Made by a program: the position numbers and the translations under genes. Positions 1-6,616 of a stretch of DNA of 21,733 nt are shown here, in pieces. The notes under the pieces were generated by a model. That model saw nothing but the letters and a program-made list of their open reading frames with translations. It had not been told where the DNA came from and did not search any database. Source of the stretch: DMER64 sp964554535 (GTDB lineage: Bacteria; Bacteroidota; Bacteroidia; Bacteroidales; UBA932); NCBI GenBank assembly GCA_964554535.1, contig CAZKPB010000028.1:1-21733 (forward strand). The letters are read 5' to 3'. Position 1 is the first letter of the stretch; the number at the start of each line of letters is the position of its first letter.

Positions 1-29
1 ATATAATTAATAATAAGTTACAAACTCAG

Positions 30-239
30 ATGCGTCGCTTAACGCATCACTAGTACATTGAAACGAATTATTCGGAGAAGAATTACCTGAAGAAGAACAA
101 CTCGGAAAATGACTGCCTGGAAAAGAGCTACGGGGTTCCGGTGCCCGAATCAGGTGTCATTTTTCTCATTGCGCTCAAATTGTTTTGGTACGCGCTGATT
201 TTCTTTTGCTTGATTCGTTGGACGGCAGCCACCTGCTAA
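30..239 (+). pseudogene. Possible small membrane-protein ORF interrupted by an in-frame TAG
   Basis: I do not recognise this. Reading from the ATG at 30 gives seven codons, a TAG at 51-53, then 61 open codons to a TAA at 237-239. The part after the TAG has a charged, Asn/Lys-rich first half and a hydrophobic second half (GVIFLIALKLFWYALIFF), which looks like one transmembrane segment followed by a short tail. No ATG, GTG or TTG opens the long part in frame near its beginning. It is therefore either a decayed small membrane-protein gene, a gene using an unusual start, or chance. A 7-bp perfect hairpin (29-35 with 42-48) covers the first ATG. No TAnnTTTG box lies upstream within the window, although only 29 bases are available. 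Confidence 0.22.
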
Positions 240-258
240 ATTATCTATAACAAACCTT

Positions 259-303
259 ATGAAACAAGAAAAAGGATACAATAAATGTTGGAATAGTAGA
301 TAA
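259..303 (+). other. 14-codon micro-ORF, possible truncated relative of the 368-538 ORF
   Basis: This short ORF (MKQEKGYNKCWNSR) starts 19 bases after the preceding stop. Its beginning (MKQ, then Lys/Gly-rich) and its end (WNS) resemble residues 1-18 of the next ORF, MKQKG...VWNS. The bases GGAATAG occur at the matching place in both. It could be a truncated duplicate, a leader peptide or chance. There is no ribosome-binding site that decides the matter. Confidence 0.18.
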
Positions 304-367
304 GGTTTGATGGTTCTATTCAATTGTTATTTGTGGATTTTTTGATTTTAATTAAAATACAAACTAT

Positions 368-538
368 ATGAAGCAGAAAGGAAAACAACGGTCGTTTTGG
401 GACGAGAAAGTGTGGAATAGTGAAGGATTTAAGGATCTTACGACATTTGAAAAAATCCTGAATATATCTAAAGTAGTGATTACTTTATTGGTGTATATAA
501 CTATAACAATTTTTTTGATTATTTCTATGTTTAATTAA
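368..538 (+). CDS. Hypothetical small membrane protein, 56 aa
   Basis: I do not recognise a family. The 56-residue product has a basic, aromatic N-terminal part (residues 1-30, with FWDEKVWNSEGF at 10-21) and then one long hydrophobic segment at about residues 36-55 (VVITLLVYITITIFLIISMF), ending directly after the membrane segment. This is the layout of a small single-pass inner-membrane protein with its N-terminus in the cytoplasm, the orientation being inferred from the positive charges. It lies among other micro-ORFs upstream of a bidirectional terminator at 615-660 that would end its transcript. I found no full match to the TAnnTTTG promoter box just upstream. Confidence 0.45.
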   Translation: MKQKGKQRSFWDEKVWNSEGFKDLTTFEKILNISKVVITLLVYITITIFLIISMFN

Positions 539-556
539 ATAGTAAACAAAGACTTG

Positions 557-604
557 ATGGAAAGAAGAAGTAAGGGGTTTGGAGAAGGTGGCCGGAATAG
601 GTAA
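557..604 (+). other. 15-codon micro-ORF
   Basis: A short ORF (MERRSKGFGEGGRNR) begins 18 bases after the 56-aa ORF and ends ten bases before the terminator stem. It is basic and Gly/Arg-rich. It ends over the third copy of GGAATAG in this stretch (290-296, 414-420, 594-600), so it may be a third, degenerate relative of the neighbouring short ORFs. Chance cannot be excluded. Confidence 0.15.
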
Positions 605-614
605 TGAGCCCGGT

Positions 615-660
615 TCCCACAAAAAACAGCACTGCGATTGCAGTGCTGTTTTTTGTGGGA
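615..660. terminator. Perfect 21-bp inverted repeat, bidirectional terminator
   Basis: Bases 615-635 and 640-660 are perfect inverted complements around a 4-base loop (GATT on +). The core stem CAGCACTGC is flanked by six A on one side and six T on the other, so it can terminate transcription in both directions: the short ORFs from the left and the tRNA (with folC) from the right. The outermost bases TCCCA/TGGGA coincide with the 3' end of the tRNA acceptor stem on the minus strand. Confidence 0.85.
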
Positions 661-730
661 GCAAAGGGATTCGAACCCATGACCCTCTGCTTGTAGGGCA
701 GATGCTCTAAACCGGCTGAGCTATGCTCCC
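656..730 (-). tRNA. tRNA-Val (anticodon TAC), with C33
   Basis: Read on the minus strand this folds as a complete cloverleaf. The 7-bp acceptor stem GGGAGCA/TGCTCCC is perfect, with discriminator A and no encoded CCA. The D-arm is GCTC/GAGC with GG in the loop. The anticodon stem TCTGC/GCAGA carries loop CCTACAA, giving anticodon TAC (valine, GUA/GUG codons), and the T-loop is TTCGAAT. Two oddities are visible: the base before the anticodon (position 33, + strand G696) is C where U is almost universal, and the T-stem ATGGG/CCCTT has a U50-U64 mismatch. The gene has its own promoter at 742-772 and a strong terminator directly downstream, so it is probably expressed. It could still be a drifting extra copy. 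Confidence 0.88.
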
Positions 731-741
731 AATTGGGATTG

Positions 742-772
742 CAAAAGTAAGACTATTTTTATTTCTCACAAA
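742..772 (-). promoter_or_regulatory. Promoter of the tRNA-Val gene
   Basis: On the minus strand TTTG (769-772), a 19-base spacer and TACTTTTG (742-749) match the Bacteroidetes sigma-A consensus TTTG / TAnnTTTG exactly. Transcription would begin near 738, giving an 8-base 5' leader before the tRNA. The site lies in the 49-base gap after the folC stop, so the tRNA does not depend on read-through from folC. Confidence 0.72.
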
Positions 773-779
773 AAAATCT

Positions 780-2063
780 TTAGGTATTCTGTGAAAAAAA
801 GAGGGGGAGAGCTTCCCCAACGGTAAAATTGCTGCCTCCAATCAATATAAAGTCGGTGGGCGAGGCCAGGTGGAGGGCTTTTTCCACGGCGGAGGCCACA
901 GTGGGGCAAACTTCTCCGGTCAGGCCGTAAGCTCGGCAGACGGCTGCCAGTTCAGTGGCCGGAAGGGCCCGGAGGATTTGTGCCTGTGTAAAAAGGTAGT
1001 GGGCCTTCGGGGGGAGCAAGGGCAAGATGGCGTGCAGGTCTTTTTCAACCACTACACCCAGGACAAAGTACAGGTGGTCGTAAGACTCGGCCTGTAATTG
1101 AGTGTTGAGGAAGCGCAGGCCGTGGGCGTTGTGGCCGGTGTCCAGTACCACTCTGGGCTGTTGCCTTACGGTTTCCCATCGGCCGTGCAGGCCGGTCAGG
1201 GTCGCAGCGTGGGCCATGCCGTAGGAGCGGGCCAGGGGGGATATGTTCCAACCGAGGTTGCGCAGTACGTCCAGGGCGGTGTTGACGGTTTGTCGGTTCA
1301 GTTGCTGGTAGCAGCCGTTCAGGTCGTTGTCGGTGCAGCCGGCCGAGGCGGTAACTCCGGCATCGGTTTGGGTCAGGGGATTGGCTACGGTCAGAGGTGC
1401 TTTGAGTTTGCGCGCACGCGCTTCAAAAACGGGCAGGGTGGCCGGGAGGGCCTCGCCGATTACTACTGGTATACCGGGCTTGATGATGCCGGCTTTCTCA
1501 AAGGCAATCTTTTCCAGGGTGTCTCCCAGCAAGTCGCAGTGTTCCAGCCCGATGTTGGTTATGACACATAGTTGTGTCAGGGACGGAAGCAAAATATTGG
1601 TGGAGTCAAGACGTCCGCCCAGGCCGGTTTCAATGACGGCAATGTCCACTCTCTGTCGGGCAAAATACCTGAAAGCCAGGGCGGTGGTGATTTCAAAAAA
1701 GGAAGGTTTGAAGTCGAGCCCGTAGTCGGTGGCAAGGTATTGTTCCACAAAGGAGATGACTTCTTCGCGGGAGATCATTTGTCCGTTTACCTTTATGCGT
1801 TCCCTGTAATCCGTCAGATGGGGCGATGTGTACAGTCCGGTGCGGTAACCGGCCTGTTGCAACACAGCGGCCAGCATATGGGCTACGGAGCCTTTTCCGT
1901 TGGTGCCGGCAATGTGGATGCTTTTGAAGTATTGTTGCGGATTGCCCAGCCGTGAAACGAGGGTCTTCATCCCCTCCAGCCCCGGTTTGTAGCCGGCGGC
2001 ACCCACTTTCTGATATTGCGGAAATTGGACAAAAAGAAAATCAGTGGCTTCTGTATATGTCAT
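780..2063 (-). CDS. folC: Bifunctional folylpolyglutamate synthase / dihydrofolate synthase
   Basis: FolC ligates glutamate to dihydropteroate and to folates in the cytoplasm, using ATP. The 427-residue product has the family P-loop GTNGKGS (residues 53-59) followed by the signature GLYTSPHLTDYRERI, then the Mur-ligase-like central fold (ETGLGGRLDSTN, FEKAGIIKPG) and the C-terminal domain with LDTGHNAHG and a terminal GGSNFTVGE. The length fits the family (about 420-440). I place the start at 2063 (MTYTEATDF), because Bacteroidales FolC proteins begin at this M-x-Y segment. An upstream in-frame ATG at 2103-2105 would add 14 residues with no family resemblance. The gene is followed by tRNA-Val on the same strand with no terminator between them. 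No convincing promoter box was seen upstream. Confidence 0.95.
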   Translation of the reverse strand: MTYTEATDFLFVQFPQYQKVGAAGYKPGLEGMKTLVSRLGNPQQYFKSIHIAGTNGKGSVAHMLAAVLQQAGYRTGLYTSPHLTDYRERIKVNGQMISREEVISFVEQYLATDYGLDFKPSFFEITTALAFRYFARQRVDIAVIETGLGGRLDSTNILLPSLTQLCVITNIGLEHCDLLGDTLEKIAFEKAGIIKPGIPVVIGEALPATLPVFEARARKLKAPLTVANPLTQTDAGVTASAGCTDNDLNGCYQQLNRQTVNTALDVLRNLGWNISPLARSYGMAHAATLTGLHGRWETVRQQPRVVLDTGHNAHGLRFLNTQLQAESYDHLYFVLGVVVEKDLHAILPLLPPKAHYLFTQAQILRALPATELAAVCRAYGLTGEVCPTVASAVEKALHLASPTDFILIGGSNFTVGEALPLFFSQNT

Positions 2064-2149
2064 ACATGTTTGCGGTAAATCAATAATACAATTTTCGCCT
2101 ATCATTTTAATAACCTTTGCAAAGTCTTGCGACCTAGCATTTGTCCTCT

Positions 2150-2225
2150 AGTTCTCTTCGCTTCGCTCCGGCGCTCCGTTTCTTCGCTTGGGCGGCTCCC
2201 CGGTCGCCGTATCGCGAACGCTCCC
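2150..2225. repeat. GC-rich imperfect direct repeat in the folC-phoH gap
   Basis: This stretch is much more GC-rich than the rest of the gap. Two related units, each running TCTTCGCTT...CGG...CTCC, lie in tandem at about 2155-2176 and 2180-2199. The motif CGGAGC/GCTCCG recurs, and no ORF fits. It may be one copy of a dispersed intergenic element, or a structured leader of folC on the minus strand. The rest of the divergent gap (2226-2367) holds no gene. Confidence 0.35.
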
Positions 2226-2285
2226 TAATAGGTTAAGTTTCGCACACACAAAACATAAATCAATCTATGCGTCGGTTTATGCGTT

Positions 2286-2322
2286 TTTGTGATGCGAAGA
2301 TAGAAAAAAAGCGTTATCTTTA
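2286..2322 (+). promoter_or_regulatory. Weak candidate promoter for the PhoH-family gene
   Basis: TATCTTTA at 2315-2322 matches seven of eight positions of TAnnTTTG and would start transcription about 40 bases before the ATG at 2368. The nearest TTTG (2286-2289) is 25 bases upstream, longer than the usual spacing of about 19. Confidence 0.3.
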
Positions 2323-2367
2323 ATGACTCAACACGCATAAGAGCAAACTAAATATTCTATTAGATTT

Positions 2368-3705
2368 ATGACAACTAAAAGCCCAAAAATTTTTGTTCTG
2401 GACACCAATGTCTTGTTGCACGACCACCGTGCACTGGATAATTTTCAGGACAACGACGTTGTGATTCCCATTATTGTATTGGAAGAGTTGGATAAGTTCA
2501 AGAAAGGGAACGACCAGATTAATTTTAATGCCCGCGAATTTGCCCGCGAACTAGACCAGATTCTGGGCAACCATATGCTGGACGGCTGGATTACTATGGG
2601 ACCCGGCAGAGGAAAACTGAAGGTGGAATTGGGACATCCTTTCCCGCAGGCTATGCAGGACTCTTTTTATGAAGACACGCCGGACCACCGGATTCTGGTA
2701 GTGGCTCAATATATGAAAGACAGTTTCCCCGACCGTCAGGTGGTGCTCATCACTAAGGATGTCAATTTGCGTATAAAAGCCAAAGCATTAAATATATGTG
2801 CAGAAGATTATCTGACGGACAAAGTTAAGGACGAGAGCATTACCAGTCTTACCAAAGGTGTCGTGGTAATGAACCGGGCCAGTGCCCAGACCATAGCCGC
2901 GCTGTACCAGAATCAGGACTCTCTCCAGCCGGCAAAGGCCTTACGGATGAAAGGGGCGCACGCCAACCAGTATTACATGCTGCGCAATAACGGCGGGGAA
3001 GCGTTGGCCCGTTACGATGCCGGCCGTCGTTGTCTGGTCCCTGTGAAGTCACAACACGCTTACGGTATCTCTCCGCGCAATACCGAACAGATTTTTGCCC
3101 TGGACGCCCTGCTCAATCCCAAAATCAGTCTGGTTTCCCTTACAGGGATTGCCGGTACCGGAAAAACCTTGTTGGCTTTGGCTGCCGCGCTGGCCCAGGA
3201 AACTGATTTTGATCAGATTTTGCTTTCCCGTCCCGTGATTCCCCTGCAAAATCAGGATATAGGCTTTCTTCCCGGAGATATCAAGGAAAAACTGGCCCCC
3301 TATATGATGCCTCTTATGGATAATCTTAACGTCATCAAAGGCCAGCTTAAGACAAACAGTAAAGAATATGTGCGCATAGAAGAAATGCTGCGCAGTGAGA
3401 AACTGCTTATTTCACCTCTGGCGTATATCCGCGGCCGCAGTCTGTCGCGCGTGTTCTTTATTATTGACGAGTCGCAGAACCTCACCCCGCACGAGGTCAA
3501 GACTATCATCACCCGTGCCGGGGAAGGCAGCAAACTGGTCTTTACCGGGGATATTCATCAGATAGACCAGCCGTATCTGGATATGCATTCCAACGGGCTC
3601 ACCACGTTTACAGACAAAATGTTGGGGCAAGATTTGTTTGCCCACGTAAATTTAGTGAAGGGCGAACGAAGTCATTTGGCCGAGGTCGCCGGAAACATTC
3701 TCTAG
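2368..3705 (+). CDS. PIN-domain plus PhoH-type ATPase (YlaK/PhoH2 family)
   Basis: This 445-residue protein fuses an N-terminal PIN nuclease domain to a C-terminal PhoH ATPase. In the PIN part the acidic residues sit in LDTNVLLHD (D12), LEELDKF (E40), TPDHRIL (D106) and TKDVNLR (D131), as in active toxin-like RNases. The PhoH part has a Walker A GIAGTGKT (260-267), the family stretch RPVIPLQNQDIGFLPGD, and a Walker B FIIDESQN followed by GDIHQID. Mycobacterial PhoH2 homologues are ATP-driven RNA helicase/RNases, so an RNA-processing role is likely; the actual substrate is unknown. The length is normal. The gene stands alone between folC (divergent) and ppdK (own promoter). The start at 2368 is the first ATG and places the PIN strand (KIFVLDTN) right at the N-terminus. 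Confidence 0.93.
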   Translation: MTTKSPKIFVLDTNVLLHDHRALDNFQDNDVVIPIIVLEELDKFKKGNDQINFNAREFARELDQILGNHMLDGWITMGPGRGKLKVELGHPFPQAMQDSFYEDTPDHRILVVAQYMKDSFPDRQVVLITKDVNLRIKAKALNICAEDYLTDKVKDESITSLTKGVVVMNRASAQTIAALYQNQDSLQPAKALRMKGAHANQYYMLRNNGGEALARYDAGRRCLVPVKSQHAYGISPRNTEQIFALDALLNPKISLVSLTGIAGTGKTLLALAAALAQETDFDQILLSRPVIPLQNQDIGFLPGDIKEKLAPYMMPLMDNLNVIKGQLKTNSKEYVRIEEMLRSEKLLISPLAYIRGRSLSRVFFIIDESQNLTPHEVKTIITRAGEGSKLVFTGDIHQIDQPYLDMHSNGLTTFTDKMLGQDLFAHVNLVKGERSHLAEVAGNIL

Positions 3706-3713
3706 AGTCTTGA

Positions 3714-3747
3714 AAAAAATATCCACTTGCCCAAGTGGATATTTTTT
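3714..3747 (+). terminator. Intrinsic terminator of the PhoH-family gene
   Basis: A near-perfect hairpin, ATATCCACTTG with CAAGTGGATAT around a CC centre, is flanked by A6 and T6. It begins nine bases after the PhoH stop. Because both flanks are homopolymer it could also work on the minus strand. Its T-tract touches the ppdK promoter box. Confidence 0.85.
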
Positions 3748-3756
3748 GTATTTTTG
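3726..3756 (+). promoter_or_regulatory. Promoter of ppdK, overlapping the upstream terminator
   Basis: TATTTTTG at 3749-3756 is a perfect TAnnTTTG box. The candidate -33 element CTTG (3726-3729) is 19 bases upstream and sits in the left arm of the phoH terminator hairpin. Transcription would start near 3760, giving a leader of about 53 bases before the ATG at 3813. Confidence 0.68.
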
Positions 3757-3812
3757 CGAATCCAAGACTTGATATTTATCTATCTGAACAAATCAAACCT
3801 TAATAATATTTT

Positions 3813-6530
3813 ATGTCAGACATTAAAAGAGTTTATAGCTTCGGCGGAAAGACTGCCGACGGTGACGGTTCTATGCGGAGCCTTCTGGGAGGGAAAGGGG
3901 CCAATTTGGCCGAAATGTGTTTGCTGGGAATACCTGTACCTGCCGGCTTTACAATTACAACAAGTTGTTGTACAGAATATTATGAATTAGGCTGTAACTA
4001 TCCTCAGGAATTGTCTGTAGAAGTGGCTCAGGCGCTGAAGAAAGTCGAAGCCATTATGGGAATGCGCTTTGGAGATCCCGACGCCCCGTTATTGGTATCG
4101 TGCCGCTCCGGCGCTCGCAGTTCCATGCCCGGTATGATGGAGACTGTACTTAACGTAGGCCTCTGTTCCGCTACAATCCCCGGTCTGATCAAGAGAACCG
4201 GAAACCCCCGCTTTGTATATGATGCCTACCGTCGTTTGATAATGATGTACTCGGACGTGGTTATGGAAAAGGCTGAAGGGATTGAACCCGCTGACGGCAA
4301 GGGAATTCGAGTCCAGTTGGACGCTATGCTCCACGATTTGAAAGTGAAAAAAGGCTATACCAGTGATACGGAACTCAAGGAAAAAGACCTCAAAGAGTTG
4401 TGCGACGCCTTTAAAATACGCGTTGTGAAGGTATTGGGAAAACCTTTCCCCGATGACGCCATGGAACAATTGTGGGGCGGTGTGGGGGCCGTATTCAAAT
4501 CATGGAACGGCAAACGCGCCATCTCTTACCGCCGTATAGAAGGTATTCCCGATGAATGGGGTACCGCTGTGACCGTACAGTCTATGGTATTTGGCAATAT
4601 GGGTGAAAATTCGGCCACCGGCGTGGCGTTTTCTCGTAACCCCGCTACCGGAGAAGCCAAGTTCTATGGCGAATGGCTGGTGAATGCTCAGGGTGAAGAC
4701 GTAGTAGCCGGTATCCGTACGCCCAATCCGTTGAACGAAGCCACTAAGAATGACCAGAACAAACACCTGCCTTCCCTGGAATCGGCTATGCCAAAGGTTT
4801 ATGGCGAGTTGAACCAGATTCAGAAAAACCTGGAAGCCCATTTCCGCGATATGCAGGATATTGAATTTACCATACAGGACGGCCATCTATGGATGTTGCA
4901 GTGCCGCGTGGGCAAACGCTCCGGTATGGCTGCCCTCAATATGGCCATGGATATGTTGCTGGAAGGCCTCATTGACCGCAAGACGGCCGTGATGCGCGTA
5001 GCTCCTTCTCAATTGGACGAGTTGCTTCACCCCGTACTGGATCCCGCACTGGAAAAAGCCGCCACGGTAGTGGCCAAAGGCTTGCCCGCGGGGCCCGGCG
5101 GAGCCGTAGGCCAGATAGTTTTCTGTGCCGAGGATGCCGTCGCCTGGAACAAGCAGGGAAGGAAGGTCATTCTGGTACGTGAAGAAACCAATCCGGAAGA
5201 TGTGGAAGGGATGCGTGCCGCAGACGGTTTGTTGACCGCCCGTGGAGGTATGACCTCTCACGCCGCTCTGGTTGCCCGCGGTTGGGGCAAATGCGCCATT
5301 GTAGGTTGCGACGCCATCCACATTGACTTGGTCAAAAAGGTCATGACCATAGGCGGCAAACAGTATCACGAAGGCGATGTATTCAGCCTTAACGGAACCC
5401 GCGGCTATGTGTACGACCGTACCATAGGGGTGATGAACGCCAACGAAAACCACCGTTTTGTGGAATTTATGATGATGGTGGACACCTTCCGCAAGATGGG
5501 GGTACGTACCAATGCCGATACTCCGGAAGACGCCCAGATGGCGCTGAACTTTGGAGCGGAAGGCGTAGGGTTGTTCCGCCTTGAGCATATGTTCTATGGT
5601 CTGAACTCGGAAGCTCCTCTTGCTAAATTGCGCAAGATGATTCTTTCCAACACGTTGGGTGAACGTCAGGTGGCTCTTCACGAGTTGGCCCCCTTTGTAA
5701 AGGCTGCCGTCAAGAGTACTATGAAGGTAATGGACAACAAACCGTTGACCTTCCGTCTGCTTGATCCGCCGTTGCACGAATTTGTACCCCAAACTGTTGA
5801 AAAACAAAAAGAACTGGCAGATGAACTGGGTGTTTCCCTGAAGGCGGTACAAGAACGTGGAGAGGCCCTGCACGAGAACAATCCTATGATGGGTCACCGT
5901 GGCGTACGCCTGGGCATTTCCTATCCGGAAATTTCCGAAATGCAGTTCCGCGCCATCTTTACCGCAACGGCCGAGTTGATTAAGGAAGGTTATCGTCCCA
6001 AACCGGAAATTATGATACCTGTCACCGTTACCGTGAAAGAACTGGATGACCAGAAGGTGATTGCCGACCGTGTACACGAAGAAGTGGAAGCCCAGTTTGG
6101 AATCCAATTTGACTACGCTTACGGCACCATGATTGAAATCCCGCGTGCTACACTGGTAGCCGAAGATATGGCCAAGACAGCTCAGTTCTTCTCGTTTGGT
6201 ACCAACGACCTTACCCAGATGACCTTTGGTTTTTCTCGCGATGACATAGGTTCATTTATGGATGATTATATCAAGAAAAAAATCCTGCCTTTTGACCCGT
6301 TCCAACACATTGATGAAGAATCTGTGGGCAAACTGATTGAACGGGGTATTCAGGGCGGCCGTTCCACCAATCCCGATATCAAGATTGGTATTTGCGGGGA
6401 ACACGGGGGTGACCCGGAATCCATCAAGTTCTGCTGTCGTATGGGATTATCTTATGTTTCCTGTTCTCCTTTCCGCGTGCCCATTGCCCGTCTGGCGGCC
6501 GCTCAGGCTGTCATTGCGGATGAGCAATAA
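3813..6530 (+). CDS. ppdK: Pyruvate, phosphate dikinase
   Basis: PpdK interconverts pyruvate + ATP + Pi and PEP + AMP + PPi. In anaerobic Bacteroidales it links PEP and pyruvate in glycolysis and gluconeogenesis. The 905-residue length is typical. The N-terminal nucleotide-binding domain shows GGKGANLAEM and RSGARSSMPGMMETVLN. The swivelling domain carries the phosphorylated histidine in GGMTSHAALVARG (H483). The C-terminal PEP/pyruvate TIM barrel has GVGLFRLEHMF, FGTNDLTQMTFGFSRDD and GICGEHGGDP with the catalytic cysteine C861. The start at 3813 matches the family N-terminus (KRVYSFGGK). The gene is monocistronic, with its own promoter in front and a terminator 36 bases after the stop. No PPDK regulatory protein (DUF299) lies nearby. 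Confidence 0.97.
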   Translation: MSDIKRVYSFGGKTADGDGSMRSLLGGKGANLAEMCLLGIPVPAGFTITTSCCTEYYELGCNYPQELSVEVAQALKKVEAIMGMRFGDPDAPLLVSCRSGARSSMPGMMETVLNVGLCSATIPGLIKRTGNPRFVYDAYRRLIMMYSDVVMEKAEGIEPADGKGIRVQLDAMLHDLKVKKGYTSDTELKEKDLKELCDAFKIRVVKVLGKPFPDDAMEQLWGGVGAVFKSWNGKRAISYRRIEGIPDEWGTAVTVQSMVFGNMGENSATGVAFSRNPATGEAKFYGEWLVNAQGEDVVAGIRTPNPLNEATKNDQNKHLPSLESAMPKVYGELNQIQKNLEAHFRDMQDIEFTIQDGHLWMLQCRVGKRSGMAALNMAMDMLLEGLIDRKTAVMRVAPSQLDELLHPVLDPALEKAATVVAKGLPAGPGGAVGQIVFCAEDAVAWNKQGRKVILVREETNPEDVEGMRAADGLLTARGGMTSHAALVARGWGKCAIVGCDAIHIDLVKKVMTIGGKQYHEGDVFSLNGTRGYVYDRTIGVMNANENHRFVEFMMMVDTFRKMGVRTNADTPEDAQMALNFGAEGVGLFRLEHMFYGLNSEAPLAKLRKMILSNTLGERQVALHELAPFVKAAVKSTMKVMDNKPLTFRLLDPPLHEFVPQTVEKQKELADELGVSLKAVQERGEALHENNPMMGHRGVRLGISYPEISEMQFRAIFTATAELIKEGYRPKPEIMIPVTVTVKELDDQKVIADRVHEEVEAQFGIQFDYAYGTMIEIPRATLVAEDMAKTAQFFSFGTNDLTQMTFGFSRDDIGSFMDDYIKKKILPFDPFQHIDEESVGKLIERGIQGGRSTNPDIKIGICGEHGGDPESIKFCCRMGLSYVSCSPFRVPIARLAAAQAVIADEQ

Positions 6531-6566
6531 CGGATAGCGGGAATCCTTCCAAAACAAGAATAGGTT

Positions 6567-6601
6567 AGAGGGCGGCCTTGCACAGGTTGCCCTCTTTTTT
6601 T
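6567..6601 (+). terminator. Intrinsic terminator of ppdK
   Basis: The 12-bp stem AGAGGGCGGCCT / AGGTTGCCCTCT contains two G-U pairs, has a TGCAC loop and is followed by seven T. It begins 36 bases after the ppdK stop. Three bases after the T-tract the next gene's -7 box begins. Confidence 0.85.
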
Positions 6602-6603
6602 GT

Positions 6604-6611
6604 TAGCTTTG
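6604..6611 (+). promoter_or_regulatory. -7 promoter box of the glycolipid module
   Basis: TAGCTTTG is a perfect TAnnTTTG match located five bases before the ATG at 6617. A possible -33 element, CTTG at 6577-6580, lies inside the terminator hairpin with a 23-base spacer. If the box sits at the usual distance, transcription starts within a few bases of the start codon. Confidence 0.58.
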
Positions 6612-6616
6612 CAGTT

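Noticed and set aside
29..48. 7-bp hairpin GATGCGT/ACGCATC at the left edge as a terminator
   Set aside because: No T-tract follows on either strand, and the upstream gene is outside the window.
615..760. tRNA 3' end as an attachment site of an integrated element
   Set aside because: No integrase, no second long copy of the tRNA end and no mobile genes are in the window; only five or six matching bases are repeated, as part of the terminator stem.
4887..6107. 406-codon open frame on the minus strand opposite ppdK
   Set aside because: It is a shadow of the highly conserved ppdK gene; its Phe/His/Gly-rich product resembles nothing.
6578..6616. TTG-initiated N-terminal extension of the GT2 protein
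   Set aside because: The extension would lie inside the ppdK terminator and the -7 box; ATG 6617 gives the normal GT2 N-terminus.
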